From positions 683,256 to 747,255 of the forward strand of contig NZ_LMMR01000001.1 in the NCBI RefSeq assembly GCF_001422325.1: DNA of 64,000 nt, read 5' to 3'. Shown piece after piece: positions 1 through 10,772 of the stretch. Source of the stretch: Leifsonia sp. Leaf264 (GTDB lineage Bacteria > Actinomycetota > Actinomycetes > Actinomycetales > Microbacteriaceae). A program made the position numbers and the translations under genes. The stretch's first letter is position 1; the number at the start of each line of letters is the position of its first letter. The notes beneath the pieces were generated by a model. The model ran no database searches. It saw only the letters and a program-made list of their open reading frames with translations, and had not been told where the DNA came from.

Positions 1-947
<947 letters not shown>

Positions 948-954
948 GTCGCTG

Positions 955-1668
955 ATGGCTGAGAACCCGACTCCGGACCCTGTGGAAGGGTCGGGTTCCC
1001 AGCCCGCCACCGCTCCGCCCGCCGACACCAGGCCGAAGCCGCAGTTCGGCGAGCTCGCCCCTCCTGGCTGGGTGTGGAAGCCGCCGGCCGACTCGAAGAC
1101 GGGCCACCAGCAGGAGCCGATGGTGGTGCACAAGCCGGCGCACGGCCAGAACGCCCCGCAGACACCGCCGAAGCCCGCCAAGGCCCAGAAGCCGGCTAAG
1201 CCGGCGAAGGCGGCATCGGGAACCCTCTTCGGCGAGGCGCCGACACCTCCGGCAGCGGCATCAGGGGCGTCATCCGCTGTTCCGACCGATGCCAAGGCTG
1301 CACCGCCGTGGGATCGCGCCGTGACCCTCGCCCTGCTCGTGTTCGGGATCTTCGGGGTGATCATCTCGATCCAGCTGCAGTCGAGCATCACGCAGTCCAT
1401 CGCGATCATCCACGCGCAGGAGGGCATCGCCGACTACACGCCATCGCCCGTGGTGCCGACCATCGTGCTGATCGGCGGAATCGTGCAGATCGTGCTCTGG
1501 CTGCTGGCGGCAGGGCTCTCCCTGCTGCAAATCCGGCGCCGGCGCCGGGCGTTCTGGATTCCCATCCTGGTCGGCGTGCTCTCGGTCATTGCCGTCATCT
1601 TCGTGCTGACGTCGGTGCTGCTGACCGACACGGCCCTACTCAACCACTTCGCCGAGATGTCGAGCTAG
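955..1668 (+). CDS. Proline-rich membrane protein, DUF6264-like
   Basis: 237 residues of unknown function. The N-terminal ~115 residues are hydrophilic and rich in Pro, Ala and Lys, with a PQFGELAPPGW-type stretch that I associate with the actinobacterial DUF6264 family (from memory, not searched). Three hydrophobic segments follow, at about residues 123-145, 163-190 and 198-222, with an RRRRR cluster between the last two. It looks like a small integral membrane protein with a disordered cytoplasmic N-terminus. It lies 7 nt after fbaA and is followed by a repeat-like convergent intergenic region before ispH. I infer no function beyond membrane location. Confidence 0.75.
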   Translation: MAENPTPDPVEGSGSQPATAPPADTRPKPQFGELAPPGWVWKPPADSKTGHQQEPMVVHKPAHGQNAPQTPPKPAKAQKPAKPAKAASGTLFGEAPTPPAAASGASSAVPTDAKAAPPWDRAVTLALLVFGIFGVIISIQLQSSITQSIAIIHAQEGIADYTPSPVVPTIVLIGGIVQIVLWLLAAGLSLLQIRRRRRAFWIPILVGVLSVIAVIFVLTSVLLTDTALLNHFAEMSS

Positions 1669-1682
1669 CGCCACGACACGTC

Positions 1683-1722
1683 GGCGGTCGCTTCGCGCCT
1701 GCACGCCGCTCCGCGGCGATCC
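1683..1722. repeat. Bipartite extragenic repeat, copy 1
   Basis: Contains GGCGGTCGCTTCGC (1683-1696), a 16-nt spacer and GCGGCGATCC (1713-1722). The same two blocks in the same order, 14 nt apart, recur at 16987-17024. Both copies lie between convergent genes. An inverted repeat TCGGCGGTCGC (1681-1691) / GCGACCGCCGA (1738-1748) surrounds this copy, and its right arm lies inside the 3' end of ispH. Confidence 0.5.
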
Positions 1723-1725
1723 TCG

Positions 1726-2799
1726 CTACGAGGAGACGCGACCGCCGAGAGCCCGCTCGTCCTGCTTGCCCTGCAGGTCCTTGCGGAGCTCCTTGGGGAG
1801 CGAGAACATGAGGTCCTCCTCCGCCGTCTTCACGACCTCGATGTCGCCGTAGCCGGCATCCGCCAGATCGCGGAGCACCTCCTCGACGAGTTCCTCGGGA
1901 ACCGACGCGCCGCTCGTGACACCCACCGTGGCGACGCCGTCCAGCCACTCCTGCTTGATCTCGCTGGAGTAGTCGACCCTGTAGGCCGCCGACGCGCCGT
2001 ACTCGAGCGCGACCTCGACGAGGCGCACGCTGTTGGAACTGTTCGCGGAGCCCACGACGATGACCAGCTCGGCATCCGCCGCCACCTTCTTGATAGCCAC
2101 CTGGCGGTTCTGCGTGGCGTAGCAGATGTCATCCGACGGCGGGTCCTGAAGGTTCGGGAACTTCTCCCGCAGGCGGCGCACCGTCTCCATGGTCTCGTCG
2201 ACCGAGAGCGTGGTCTGCGACAGCCAGACGACCTTGTCTGGGTCCTGCACGACGAGGGTGTCGACGTCGGCCGGGCTGTTGACGATGGTGACGTGGTCCG
2301 GCGCCTCGCCGGCGGTTCCCTCGACCTCTTCGTGTCCTTCGTGGCCGATCAGCAGGATCTCGAAGTCGTCTCGAGCGAAGCGCACGGCCTCGCGGTGCAC
2401 CTTGGTGACCAGCGGGCAGGTGGCGTCGATGGCCAGCAGGCCGCGATCGGCCGCGGCGTTGACGACGGCGGGCGATACACCGTGGGCGCTGAAGACGACG
2501 TGGGCGCCCGATGGCACCTCGTCGACCTCCTCCACGAAGATCGCGCCCTTCTTCTCGAGCTCGGTCACCACGTGGATGTTGTGCACGATCTGCTTGCGCA
2601 CGTACACGGGAGCGCCGTAGTGCTCGAGGGCCTTCTCCACAGCGATCACCGCACGATCGACGCCGGCGCAGTATCCTCGCGGCGCAGCGAGGAGCACCTT
2701 CTTCTGTCCGAGCACCGGGGTATTCTTGAGCCGCCCCCGCACGCCGGGAATCCGCGGCATTCCGAGGCCGATGGGCGGGGCTTCCGTACTGCTGGTCAC
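1726..2799 (-). CDS. ispH: 4-hydroxy-3-methylbut-2-enyl diphosphate reductase
   Basis: Last enzyme of the MEP isoprenoid pathway; converts HMBPP to IPP and DMAPP with a [4Fe-4S] cluster. The three cluster cysteines are visible in [19 protein letters not shown] and [11 protein letters not shown], and substrate-binding histidines in HNIHVV and [10 protein letters not shown] chose the GTG at 2799 (357 aa) over a GTG at 2829 because TAGAAT (2807-2812 on the minus strand) sits exactly 7 nt before it, the layout of a leaderless promoter, whereas the upstream GTG has no Shine-Dalgarno. The last codons overlap one arm of an extragenic inverted repeat. It is divergent from xseA. ispE is also in this window, but uppS uses the pathway's products. 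Confidence 0.96.
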   Translation of the reverse strand: MTSSTEAPPIGLGMPRIPGVRGRLKNTPVLGQKKVLLAAPRGYCAGVDRAVIAVEKALEHYGAPVYVRKQIVHNIHVVTELEKKGAIFVEEVDEVPSGAHVVFSAHGVSPAVVNAAADRGLLAIDATCPLVTKVHREAVRFARDDFEILLIGHEGHEEVEGTAGEAPDHVTIVNSPADVDTLVVQDPDKVVWLSQTTLSVDETMETVRRLREKFPNLQDPPSDDICYATQNRQVAIKKVAADAELVIVVGSANSSNSVRLVEVALEYGASAAYRVDYSSEIKQEWLDGVATVGVTSGASVPEELVEEVLRDLADAGYGDIEVVKTAEEDLMFSLPKELRKDLQGKQDERALGGRVSS

Positions 2800-2806
2800 G
2801 TCTCCG

Positions 2807-2812
2807 ATTCTA
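2807..2812 (-). promoter_or_regulatory. -10 box of a leaderless ispH transcript
   Basis: TAGAAT on the minus strand, 7 nt before the GTG at 2799. No Shine-Dalgarno is needed if transcription begins at the start codon. Confidence 0.6.
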
Positions 2813-2848
2813 CCGGGATGTTCCGGCACGACTTGGTGAGGGGCTTAC

Positions 2849-4120
2849 ATGACGGATGCGACGACGGATGCGACCACCGCTCCGCCCGCTTCCACCGGCC
2901 CCAGCATGGAGACGCCCTGGCCGGTCTCGGTGCTCACCACCAAGATCAAGGACTACATCGACCGCCTCGGCACCGTCTGGGTCGAGGGCGAACTCACGCA
3001 GTGGAGCGTCTCGGGCGGAAACGTCTACGGCAAGCTCAAAGACCTGAACGCCGACGTCACGGTGAGCATCCAGCTCTGGTCCTCCGTGCGTGCCCGACTC
3101 AGCGAGGAGTTCAAGCAGGGCGACCGCGTCGTCGCCCTGGTGAAGCCCAACTGGTGGGTCAAGGGCGGCAGCCTCACGATGAACGTCGTGCAGTTGAAGC
3201 ACGTCGGCCTCGGCGACCTCCTCGAACGCCTCGAGCGCCTGCGCAGGCAACTCGCCGGGGAGGGCCTGTTCGACGCGTCCCGCAAGAAGGCGCTGCCCTT
3301 CCTCCCGCACTGCATCGGCCTCATCACCGGTAAGGACTCGGATGCCGAGAAGGACGTGCTGCGCAACGCCCAGCTGCGCTGGCCCGCCGTCGACTTCAGG
3401 GTGGTGCACGCCGCCGTGCAGGGTGACCGCTGCGCCCCCGAGGTGACCGCCGCCATCGTGAAGCTCGACGCCGACCCCGAGGTCGACGTCATCATCGTGG
3501 CCAGGGGCGGCGGCGACTTCCAGAACCTGCTCGGCTTCAGCGACGAGCGCGTGCTGCGGGCCGCGGCATCCGCACGCACCCCCATCGTGAGCGCGATCGG
3601 ACACGAGGCCGATCGCCCGCTGCTCGACGAGGTGGCCGACCTCCGTGCATCGACGCCGACGGATGCCGCCAAGCGCGTCGTGCCCGATGTCTCCGACGAG
3701 CTCTCCCGCGTGCATCAGGCTCGCGCCCGCCTGGGCACGCGGCTCACCCACCTGCTCAGCCACGAGGCCGACCGCATCGGGCAGCTGCGCAGCCGGCCTG
3801 TGCTGGCGAGCACGGACTGGATCATCGACCAGCGCGCGCAGGACCTGACGTACTACCTCGCCCGCGGATCCGACCTCCTCGAGCGCACCATCGAACGGGC
3901 GCAGGCCTCGACGACCGAGCTGGCGACACGGCTGCGTGCCCTGTCTCCGCAGGCGACGCTCGACCGCGGCTACGCCATCGCCCAGCTGCCCGACGGGCAC
4001 GTGCTGCGACGAGCGGAGCAGGCGCCGGCCGGAACAGAGCTCGTGCTCACCCTCGCCGACGGCGTCATCGGCGCCGAGTCCGGCGGTCCGGCTCAGAGAG
4101 TGCACTCGGCGACGAAATAG
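2849..4120 (+). CDS. xseA: Exodeoxyribonuclease VII large subunit
   Basis: Catalytic subunit of exonuclease VII, which degrades single-stranded DNA bidirectionally during repair. 423 residues. An OB-fold is seen near residues 25-115 ([23 protein letters not shown]), followed by the nuclease core with [17 protein letters not shown], the [17 protein letters not shown] block and the [13 protein letters not shown] block (conserved His and Asp), then a helical C-terminal region. ATG 2849 has GAGGGG about 5 nt upstream. The stop TAG is embedded in the xseB -10 box, so the partner subunit follows almost at once. Confidence 0.97.
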   Translation: MTDATTDATTAPPASTGPSMETPWPVSVLTTKIKDYIDRLGTVWVEGELTQWSVSGGNVYGKLKDLNADVTVSIQLWSSVRARLSEEFKQGDRVVALVKPNWWVKGGSLTMNVVQLKHVGLGDLLERLERLRRQLAGEGLFDASRKKALPFLPHCIGLITGKDSDAEKDVLRNAQLRWPAVDFRVVHAAVQGDRCAPEVTAAIVKLDADPEVDVIIVARGGGDFQNLLGFSDERVLRAAASARTPIVSAIGHEADRPLLDEVADLRASTPTDAAKRVVPDVSDELSRVHQARARLGTRLTHLLSHEADRIGQLRSRPVLASTDWIIDQRAQDLTYYLARGSDLLERTIERAQASTTELATRLRALSPQATLDRGYAIAQLPDGHVLRRAEQAPAGTELVLTLADGVIGAESGGPAQRVHSATK

Positions 4121-4123
4121 AAT
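4118..4123 (+). promoter_or_regulatory. -10 box of a leaderless xseB transcript inside the xseA stop
   Basis: TAGAAT overlaps the xseA stop codon (TAG 4118-4120) and stands 7 nt before the ATG at 4131. This suggests xseB can be transcribed on its own as a leaderless mRNA in addition to read-through from xseA. Confidence 0.5.
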
Positions 4124-4130
4124 GGACACC

Positions 4131-4385
4131 ATGCCCACGAACGACGACACAGCCACCCTCAGCTACGAGGAGGCCCGCGACGAGCTCATCCGCGTCGTGA
4201 GCGCTCTCGAGCAGGGGTCGTCGACGCTCGAGCAGTCGCTCGCCCTGTGGGAGCGCGGCGAGCAGCTCGCCCGGCGCTGCGAGGAATGGCTCATCGGTGC
4301 AAAGGCGCGCCTCGAGGCTGCACGTGCCGGGGCGTCGTCCTCGGCTGCGGCATCCGCAGCGCCTGCAGCATCGGATGCGGTCTGA
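4131..4385 (+). CDS. xseB: Exodeoxyribonuclease VII small subunit
   Basis: Small helical subunit that packs on XseA's C-terminal region. 84 residues; the family core is [18 protein letters not shown] followed by the [19 protein letters not shown] helix, typical of XseB, and an Ala/Ser-rich tail. ATG 4131 is preferred over ATG 4122 because the TAGAAT -10 box lies 7 nt before it and includes part of the 4122 codon. The stop TGA (4383-4385) overlaps the ATG of the next gene by one base, indicating translational coupling. Confidence 0.93.
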   Translation: MPTNDDTATLSYEEARDELIRVVSALEQGSSTLEQSLALWERGEQLARRCEEWLIGAKARLEAARAGASSSAAASAAPAASDAV

Positions 4386-5026
4386 TGGCCGCCAAGCCTC
4401 CCCGCGTCGTCGCCGAACTGGGTCGCCCCGAGACTCCGGAGGAGACTGCCGCCCGCAAGGCCGAGAACTCGCGGCTCTACCGTGCCCGGAAGACCCCCAA
4501 CAACCTCGTGCTCTCGCTGATCGTCTGCGTCGCCGTGGCCTTCGTGATCTTCCTCGCCGTTCCGCGCGGAGACACGAGCTTCGACAACACCGTCGACTGG
4601 CGGTCGCTCGCCGCCACGGCCCAGACCGGCGTGCCCGAGACCCTCGGCAGCCCTGAGCTGCCCGAGGGCTGGCGGGCCAACACGGCGGCGTACCGCAACG
4701 GAGCGGCCGACGGCGTCGACGTCTGGTTCATCGGCTTCCTCACCCCGAGCGACGAGTTCATCGGCATGAGCCAGGCCTTCGACGCCAACGACACCTGGGT
4801 CGCCACCGAGCTGAAGAACACCATCGCGACGGGTTCCGTCACCGTCGCGGGCGTCGACTGGACGGTCTACGACAACCGCGCGTCGACCGATGATCTGGGC
4901 AACGCACGCTACGCCCTCGTCACGACATCGGGCGACAGCACCTGGGTGCTGGCCGGTACCGGGACGCCGTCCGAGTTCGAGACCCTGGCCACGACTCTCG
5001 CCCCCACCATCACCGCCGAGGAGTAG
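4385..5026 (+). CDS. DUF4245 membrane-anchored protein
   Basis: 213 residues, function unknown. A cytoplasmic N-terminus with KAENSRLYRARK precedes one transmembrane segment at about residues 40-60 (NLVLSLIVCVAVAFVIFLAV). The remainder is a predicted extracytoplasmic domain beginning FDNTVDWRSLAA and containing LPEGWRANTAAYR, which fits the actinobacterial DUF4245 family. The start ATG overlaps the xseB stop as TGATG, so an upstream in-frame start at 4247 that would run inside xseB is rejected. It ends 6 nt before the carbonic anhydrase gene, giving a likely xseA-xseB-DUF4245-can unit. Confidence 0.85.
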   Translation: MAAKPPRVVAELGRPETPEETAARKAENSRLYRARKTPNNLVLSLIVCVAVAFVIFLAVPRGDTSFDNTVDWRSLAATAQTGVPETLGSPELPEGWRANTAAYRNGAADGVDVWFIGFLTPSDEFIGMSQAFDANDTWVATELKNTIATGSVTVAGVDWTVYDNRASTDDLGNARYALVTTSGDSTWVLAGTGTPSEFETLATTLAPTITAEE

Positions 5027-5032
5027 ACACCG

Positions 5033-5689
5033 ATGACGACAGTTCCGGCACACACAACGCACACCCCGTCGAGCGCGTGGCGGGAACTGCGTCGTGGCAA
5101 CGAGAGGTTCGTCGCGGGTGAGCCGTTGCATCCGAACCAGGATGTCGGCCGTCGGGGCGTCATCGCGGCCGGTCAGGCTCCCATCGCCGCGCTCTTCGGC
5201 TGCAGCGACTCCAGACTGTCGGCCGAGATCATCTTCGACCTGGGCCTCGGCGACCTGTTCGTGGTGCGCAACGCCGGTCAGACCATCTCGGAGTCCGTAC
5301 TCGGCTCGCTCGAGTACGCGGTCGGCGTGCTCGGCGTTCCGCTCATCCTCGTGCTCGGTCATGACGAGTGCGGTGCCGTCGGCGCCGCCATCAACTCGGT
5401 GGGTCCGGATGCCGCTCCCCTGCCCGTGCACATCCAGAGCCTCGTCGACAAGATCATGCCGGCCGTCCACCGCGTCGTCGGTCCCGTGGGCGATGCGCCG
5501 ATCGACGCATCCGACATCGACGCATCGTTCGTCGGACGGGAGCACCTGCGCGACACCGTGGCCGAGCTGCTGGAGTCCAGCGAGATGATCAGCGAAGCGA
5601 TCGCAGAAGGTAGATTGGCTATCGTCGGCGCGAATTACCGGCTCGTCGAGGGCCGCGCCGAGACCGACATCGTCGTCGGCACGGTCTAG
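5033..5689 (+). CDS. Beta-class carbonic anhydrase
   Basis: Interconverts CO2 and bicarbonate using zinc; cytosolic. 218 residues. The diagnostic beta-class ligands are present: Cys57 and the Asp59-Arg61 dyad in FGCSDSR, and His110 and Cys113 in GHDECG. The GAGGAG at the end of the preceding gene serves as Shine-Dalgarno for ATG 5033, with about 9 nt spacing. Bicarbonate supply to carboxylases is the usual role; the adjacency to fumC does not by itself prove a shared pathway. Confidence 0.94.
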   Translation: MTTVPAHTTHTPSSAWRELRRGNERFVAGEPLHPNQDVGRRGVIAAGQAPIAALFGCSDSRLSAEIIFDLGLGDLFVVRNAGQTISESVLGSLEYAVGVLGVPLILVLGHDECGAVGAAINSVGPDAAPLPVHIQSLVDKIMPAVHRVVGPVGDAPIDASDIDASFVGREHLRDTVAELLESSEMISEAIAEGRLAIVGANYRLVEGRAETDIVVGTV

Positions 5690-5701
5690 TGCCGAACCCC
5701 T

Positions 5702-5713
5702 CCTTTCGAAAGG
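5702..5713. promoter_or_regulatory. Perfect palindrome covering the fumC ribosome-binding site
   Basis: CCTTTCGAAAGG is its own reverse complement and ends one base before the fumC ATG. It contains the only purine-rich AAAGG there. It could be a protein operator, or a short hairpin masking the ribosome-binding site; either is inference. Confidence 0.4.
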
Positions 5714-5714
5714 C

Positions 5715-7139
5715 ATGACACACAACGTGAGCACCGCGGCTGAGTCCGAGTACCGCATCGAACACGACACGATGGGAGAGGTGCGCGTTCCCGTGAACGC
5801 CCTGTACAGCGCCCAGACCCAGCGTGCCGTCGAGAACTTCCCGATCTCCGGATCGACGCTGGAGCCGGCGCAGATCGCCGCTCTCGCGCGCATCAAGAAG
5901 TCGGCCGCCATCGCCAACGAGCGCCTCGGCGTGCTGAGCAGTGACGTCGCCGGCGCCATCGCCTGGGCGGCCGACGAGGTCATCACCGGGCGCCACGACG
6001 CCGAGTTCCCCGTCGACGTCTACCAGACCGGCTCCGGCACCTCGTCGAACATGAACATGAACGAGGTGCTCGCGAACCTCGCCAGCACCCGCCTCGGCAG
6101 CCCGGTGCACCCGAACGACCACGTGAACGCCTCGCAGTCCTCGAACGACGTGTTCCCGACCTCCGTGCACATCGCCGTGACCAGCGCGCTCATCGATGAC
6201 CTCATCCCCGCCCTCGACCACCTCGCTGTGGCGTTCGAGGCGAAGGCGGAGCTGTGGTCGAGCGTCGTCAAGGCCGGCCGCACCCACCTCATGGACGCGA
6301 CCCCGGTCACCCTCGGGCAGGAGTTCGGCGGCTACGCCCGCCAGATGCGCCTCGGCATCGAGCGCGTGCAGTCTGCACTCCCCCGGGTCGCCGAGGTCCC
6401 GCTCGGCGGCACCGCCGTCGGCACCGGAATCAACACCCCCGCCGGCTTCCCCCAGCTCGTGATCGAGCTGCTCCAGCAGGAGACCGAGTTGCCGATCACC
6501 GAGGCGGCCGACCACTTCGAGGCCCAGGCCAACCGCGACGGCCTCGTCGACGCATCCGGTGCCCTCCGCACCATCGCCGTCAGCCTCACCAAGATCTCGA
6601 ACGACATCCGCTGGATGGGCTCAGGCCCCAACACCGGACTCGGCGAGCTCAGCATCCCCGACCTGCAGCCCGGATCATCGATCATGCCCGGCAAGGTCAA
6701 CCCCGTCATCCCCGAGGCCGTTCTCATGGTCGCGGCGCGGGTCATCGGCAACGACGCGACGATCGCCTGGAGCGGTGCCTCCGGAGCGTTCGAGCTCAAC
6801 GTTCAGATCCCGGTGATGGGCACGGCGCTGCTCGAGTCGATCCGCCTCCTGTCGAACGCCACCCGTGTGCTCGCGGACAAGACCGTCGACGGCCTCGAGG
6901 CCAACGTCGAGCGCGCCGCAGCCCTCGCCGGGATGTCGCCGTCGATCGTCACCCCGCTCAACAAGGTGATCGGCTACGAGGCCGCCGCCAAGGTGGCCAA
7001 GCACTCCGTCGCCCAGGGCATCACCGTGCGCGAGGCCGTCATCGACCTCGGATTCGTCGAGCGCGGCGAGGTCTCGCTCGAGCAGCTCGACAGCGCCCTC
7101 GACGTGCTGTCGATGACGCGTCCGCCCGTCAGGATGTAG
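5715..7139 (+). CDS. fumC: Fumarate hydratase class II
   Basis: Hydrates fumarate to L-malate in the TCA cycle; iron-independent homotetramer. 474 residues, a normal class II length. The fumarase/aspartase signature [11 protein letters not shown] is present (6672-6710), as are [14 protein letters not shown], the SSNDVFPT motif and the [14 protein letters not shown] motif with the catalytic His. The ATG at 5715 gives an AAAGG only 1 nt away; a GTG at 5727 is an alternative start. It is 25 nt downstream of the carbonic anhydrase gene and ends before a strong hairpin. Confidence 0.97.
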   Translation: MTHNVSTAAESEYRIEHDTMGEVRVPVNALYSAQTQRAVENFPISGSTLEPAQIAALARIKKSAAIANERLGVLSSDVAGAIAWAADEVITGRHDAEFPVDVYQTGSGTSSNMNMNEVLANLASTRLGSPVHPNDHVNASQSSNDVFPTSVHIAVTSALIDDLIPALDHLAVAFEAKAELWSSVVKAGRTHLMDATPVTLGQEFGGYARQMRLGIERVQSALPRVAEVPLGGTAVGTGINTPAGFPQLVIELLQQETELPITEAADHFEAQANRDGLVDASGALRTIAVSLTKISNDIRWMGSGPNTGLGELSIPDLQPGSSIMPGKVNPVIPEAVLMVAARVIGNDATIAWSGASGAFELNVQIPVMGTALLESIRLLSNATRVLADKTVDGLEANVERAAALAGMSPSIVTPLNKVIGYEAAAKVAKHSVAQGITVREAVIDLGFVERGEVSLEQLDSALDVLSMTRPPVRM

Positions 7140-7180
7140 CACCTCCCGCCCGACCTCACGATCGACGAGGTGAGCGGATT

Positions 7181-7215
7181 GAAACGCCCCCATCCGCAAC
7201 GGATGGGGGCGTTTC
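7181..7215. terminator. Bidirectional terminator hairpin between fumC and the phoH-like gene
   Basis: A perfect 16-bp stem (7181-7196 with 7200-7215, GAAACGCCCCCATCCG and complement) and a CAA loop. It lies 41 nt after fumC and 47 nt after the convergent gene's stop. There is no clear T-tract on either side. Confidence 0.75.
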
Positions 7216-7262
7216 GAGCAGGACGCCCTCGCTTCGGGTGCGAGGACCCCTGAGTCGGGCTG

Positions 7263-8615
7263 TTAGGCCAGCTCGTTGCCCTCCAGCATCTGGGTGACGA
7301 GAGCCGCGATCGCACTGCGCTCGGAACGGGTGAGGGTGACGTGCCCGAACAGCGGGTGGCCCTTGAGCGTCTCGATGACCGACGCGACGCCGTCATGACG
7401 GCCGACGCGCAGGTTGTCCCGCTGCGCGACGTCGTGGGTGAGCACGACGCGCGAGTTCTGGCCGATGCGCGAGAGCACCGTGAGCAGCACGTTGCGTTCG
7501 AGCGACTGCGCCTCGTCGACGATCACGAAGGCATCGTGCAGGCTGCGACCGCGGATGTGCGTGAGCGGCAGCACCTCGAGGATGCCGCGTTCGACGACCT
7601 CGTTGAGCACGTTGTCGGAGACCACCGAGCCGAGGGTGTCGAACACCGCCTGCCCCCAGGGGTTCATCTTCTCGCCGGCATCACCGGGCAGGTAGCCGAG
7701 CTCCTGGCCTCCGACGGCGTAGAGCGGGCGGAACACCATGATCTTCTTGTGCTGCTGCCGTTCGAGCACGGCCTCGAGTCCGGCGCACAGCGCGAGGGCC
7801 GACTTGCCGGTTCCCGCGCTGCCCCCGAGTGACAGGATGCCGATCTCGGGATCCAGGAGCATGTCGATGGCGAGTCGCTGCTCGGCCGAGCGACCGTGCA
7901 GGCCGAACAGCTCCCTGTCGCCGCGCACGACCCGCAGCTCACCCTTGCGGATGACCCTGGCCAGCGCGCTGCCGCGGTCGGAATGCACGACGACGCCGGT
8001 GTTGATCGGCAGGTCGGCGACCATGCGGGTCTCGAGGTAGTCCTGTTCGTAGAGGTCGTCGATCTCCCGCGAACCGAGCGTGACGTCGGCCATGCCGGTC
8101 CAACCGGAGTCGACGGCGAGTTCGGCCCGGTACTCCTCGGCGGCGAGTCCGATCGACGCCGCCTTGACGCGCAACGGGAGGTCCTTGGAGACCACTGTGA
8201 CGTCGAGGCCCTCGTTCGCGAGGTTGAGGGCGACCGCGAGGATGCGGGTGTCGTTGTCGTTCAGCTGGAGGCCGTTCGGCAGCACCGACATGTTGGAGTG
8301 GTTGAGTTCGACTCGCAGCGAGCCGCCGTCGTCACCGACGGGGATCGGGAAGTCGAGTCGCTCGTGCTCGACGCGCAGGTCGTCGAGGGTGCGGAGCGCC
8401 TTGCGGGCGAAGAAGCCGATCTCGGGGTCGTGTCGCTTGGACTCGAGCTCTGCGATCACGATGACCGGCAGCACCACGGCGTGTTCGGCGAAGCGGAACA
8501 GCGCACCCGGATCGCTGAGGAGCACCGACGTGTCGAGCACGTACGTGCGCTCGAGCGTTCGGGTCCCGGCATCCGCACCGTGCTGAACCGACTTCTGGAT
8601 TTCCAGTGAGGTCAC
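7263..8615 (-). CDS. PIN domain-PhoH ATPase fusion (PhoH2-type)
   Basis: 450 residues combining an N-terminal PIN ribonuclease domain (about 22-160, starting [12 protein letters not shown], with [13 protein letters not shown]) and a C-terminal PhoH-type ATPase (about 240-445) with Walker [10 protein letters not shown] and the Walker B-like VIVDEAQSL. PhoH2 proteins of this architecture have been described as RNA helicase/RNases in mycobacteria. I chose GTG 8615 over GTG 8627 because GGGAG lies 5 nt before 8615 and inside the longer version. The gene is monocistronic, with a 185-nt upstream gap holding an inverted repeat. No antitoxin-like ORF is visible upstream. Confidence 0.9.
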   Translation of the reverse strand: MTSLEIQKSVQHGADAGTRTLERTYVLDTSVLLSDPGALFRFAEHAVVLPVIVIAELESKRHDPEIGFFARKALRTLDDLRVEHERLDFPIPVGDDGGSLRVELNHSNMSVLPNGLQLNDNDTRILAVALNLANEGLDVTVVSKDLPLRVKAASIGLAAEEYRAELAVDSGWTGMADVTLGSREIDDLYEQDYLETRMVADLPINTGVVVHSDRGSALARVIRKGELRVVRGDRELFGLHGRSAEQRLAIDMLLDPEIGILSLGGSAGTGKSALALCAGLEAVLERQQHKKIMVFRPLYAVGGQELGYLPGDAGEKMNPWGQAVFDTLGSVVSDNVLNEVVERGILEVLPLTHIRGRSLHDAFVIVDEAQSLERNVLLTVLSRIGQNSRVVLTHDVAQRDNLRVGRHDGVASVIETLKGHPLFGHVTLTRSERSAIAALVTQMLEGNELA

Positions 8616-8698
8616 AACCGCTCCCACCCCGAGCTTCGCACTCGGAACTTGCGAGCGGCCACGTGGCGGGTTTCGAGCCGTCTTATGTGGCCGACTCG

Positions 8699-8717
8699 AT
8701 CAGATGCCTTATCTGAT
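8699..8717. promoter_or_regulatory. Inverted repeat upstream of the PhoH2-type gene
   Basis: ATCAGAT-GCCTT-ATCTGAT, a 7-bp perfect inverted repeat with a 5-bp spacer, about 85 bp upstream of the GTG at 8615. The rest of 8616-8800 holds no gene. It could be an operator or a small hairpin. Confidence 0.35.
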
Positions 8718-8800
8718 GAGGGCAACGTACGTCCGGTCGAGACGGATGCCGGTACGACACGCGGGAAGACTCCCGCCCGTCACACGACACGCCGATGGGC

Positions 8801-9922
8801 TCAGTAGATGGCGGCGGTCGAGTACGAGGTGAAGGCTCCGCGGAGCATCTCGACGGTGTCGTCGTGGAGCGTGGCGTGCACGCTGAGACGCACCGAGCTG
8901 GTGCGCGTCGTCGCCGTGACACCGTGGTTGAACAGCGATGCGGTCAGCAGGGTGAGCTGGTCGATCGGCGGCTCCAGGACGACGAGCCCGGCCCTCTCGC
9001 CCTCGTCGCGGGACGACGACACGGGGATGGCGAACTCATCGGCGAGGTTGATGACGCGGTCGACGTTCTCGGCGATGGCCGACTGGATCACGTCGGCACC
9101 GACCTCGTTCATCTCCTCGAGCGCGGCCGCGAACCTGCCCTGGGCGATGCGATCCGGGTTCGTCACCCGGAAGGCCCGGGCGCCGGGGGCCGGCGGCGGC
9201 ACCTCGTCCCAGACCTCGGCCGCTCCGGTTCCGCTGTAGCCGCTGATCACGGGCGTCAGTCGATCGATGCCGCGTTCGCTGAGTGCCAGGAATCCGGTGC
9301 CCCAGCCCGCGCGGCACCACTTCTGACCACCGGACACGACGACGTCGGCCGCCTCGTATGCGGCATCGACGACCCCGAATCCCTGGATCGCGTCGACGAT
9401 GAGCAGGCGGTCGCCGATCACCTGCCTGATGCCGTCGAGATCGGTCAGGTAGCCCGTGCGCGAATCGACGAGGGTGACGGCGACGGCCTCGATCGACGAG
9501 GTGAGCTGATCGCGCACCTGGCCCGGGGTGACCCTGCCGTGGTCGGTCTCGAGCCACACCGGCGTGACGACGTGCAGGGCCTCGGCTGCACGCACAGCCG
9601 AGATCGGAAGGGTGGGGAACTCGCCAGCAGAGAGCAGCACGCCGCCGGTCAGGCCGAACATCGCATGGGTGACGCCCATCGAGGTGTTGGGCTGGGTGAC
9701 GATCTGCTCGGCCGGAAAGCCCGTGGCCGCGGCGACCGCGGCGTGAGCACGCTCCTCCTGGGCGTCGAAGTCGGCGAGGGAGCCGAACCGCGCCTTGGCC
9801 AGGATGTCGTGCATCCCCTGCGACTCGGCGACCACCCGCGCCGACAGCGGGCCGACGCGGCCGAAGTCGAGGTAGCCGGGTTCCTCGAGGAAGCCGTCGC
9901 GGTAGTCGTCGAGCGCTGTCAT
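8801..9922 (-). CDS. Class V PLP-dependent aminotransferase, substrate unknown
   Basis: 373 residues of the fold-type I class V family (kynureninase, cysteine desulfurase, serine-pyruvate aminotransferase relatives). The PLP lysine is probably the one in SGGQKWCRAGWG, and the cofactor Asp is in LLIVDAIQGFGV. The N-terminus LDFGRVGPLS resembles the FNxGPxP start of the class. I cannot assign a substrate: no cysteine-desulfurase loop Cys or serine-glyoxylate signature stands out. It lies 57 nt downstream of uppS on the same strand and has AAAGGCAGG upstream of ATG 9922. Confidence 0.82.
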   Translation of the reverse strand: MTALDDYRDGFLEEPGYLDFGRVGPLSARVVAESQGMHDILAKARFGSLADFDAQEERAHAAVAAATGFPAEQIVTQPNTSMGVTHAMFGLTGGVLLSAGEFPTLPISAVRAAEALHVVTPVWLETDHGRVTPGQVRDQLTSSIEAVAVTLVDSRTGYLTDLDGIRQVIGDRLLIVDAIQGFGVVDAAYEAADVVVSGGQKWCRAGWGTGFLALSERGIDRLTPVISGYSGTGAAEVWDEVPPPAPGARAFRVTNPDRIAQGRFAAALEEMNEVGADVIQSAIAENVDRVINLADEFAIPVSSSRDEGERAGLVVLEPPIDQLTLLTASLFNHGVTATTRTSSVRLSVHATLHDDTVEMLRGAFTSYSTAAIY

Positions 9923-9979
9923 CGCGCCTGCCTTTCGTGGGAACTGGGAAGGATGTCGGGGCGCCTGCCCCCGGCGCGC

Positions 9980-10765
9980 TCAGGCACCGAAGCGGCGGTG
10001 ACGCCTGGCGTAGTCGCGGAGGGCGCGGAGGAAGTCGACCTCGCGGAGGTCTGGTCCGAGCGCCTCGACGAAGTAGAACTCGCTGTGCGCCGCCTGCCAG
10101 AGCATGAAGTCGCTGAGCCGCTGCTCGCCGGAGGTGCGGATGACGAGGTCGGGGTCGGGCTGGCCGACTGTGTAGAGGTGCTCGCCGATGAGCTCGGGCG
10201 TGAGCCTCTCGGCGAGGTCCTCGAGGCTGCGGCCCTCGGCATGGTGACTGGCGACGATCGAGCGCATGGCATCGGTGATCTCGGTGCGGCCGCCGTAGCC
10301 GACGGCGAGGTTGATGTGCAGCCCGGTGTGACCGGCCGTGCGCGCTTCAGCCGCGGCGAGGCTGTCGACGAGAGCCTGCGGGAGGCCGCTCGTCGAGCCG
10401 ACGTGCTTCACCCTCCAGTCGCCGTGGTGGGAGAGGTCCTCGGCGAGCTCGGCGATGATCTCCACGAGGGCATCGAGTTCCTCGCCGGCACGGTTCGAGA
10501 GGTTGTCACTGGAGAGCAGGTACAGGGTGACGACGCTGATTCCGAGGTCGTCGCACCACTGCAGGAACTCGCTCATCTTGGCAGCGCCGGCCCGATGCCC
10601 GTGGGCTGCCGTCGCGAGGCCGAGCTGACGGGCCCACCGACGATTGCCGTCGATGATCATGGCCACGTGTCGCGGCATGGTCTCGGGACTCAGACCGCCC
10701 CGGAGACGACGCTGGTAGAGGTCGTAGAGCAGGCCACGCCCCAGCGGTTCTTCCCTCTTCTGCAC
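9980..10765 (-). CDS. uppS: Cis-prenyl transferase (isoprenyl transferase, UppS/Z-FPP synthase family)
   Basis: Condenses IPP onto an allylic diphosphate in cis to build the polyprenyl carrier for cell-wall synthesis. 261 residues. Motifs: MIIDGNRRWARQ with the catalytic Asp, LYLLSSDN, and the C-terminal RTSGEQRLSDFMLWQ and EFYF blocks. The IDGNRRWA form and SSDNLSNR resemble the mycobacterial short-chain Rv1086-type enzyme, so the product could be Z-farnesyl diphosphate rather than the C50/C55 chain. GTG 10765 has TACCGT 7 nt upstream, a leaderless layout. Divergent from the hemolysin III gene, as in Rv1085c/Rv1086. Confidence 0.92.
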   Translation of the reverse strand: MQKREEPLGRGLLYDLYQRRLRGGLSPETMPRHVAMIIDGNRRWARQLGLATAAHGHRAGAAKMSEFLQWCDDLGISVVTLYLLSSDNLSNRAGEELDALVEIIAELAEDLSHHGDWRVKHVGSTSGLPQALVDSLAAAEARTAGHTGLHINLAVGYGGRTEITDAMRSIVASHHAEGRSLEDLAERLTPELIGEHLYTVGQPDPDLVIRTSGEQRLSDFMLWQAAHSEFYFVEALGPDLREVDFLRALRDYARRHRRFGA

Positions 10766-10772
10766 GGTGTCA

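Noticed and set aside
2810-4156. 448-codon open frame on the minus strand opposite xseA
   Set aside because: Antisense shadow of xseA; the xseA protein has complete family motifs.
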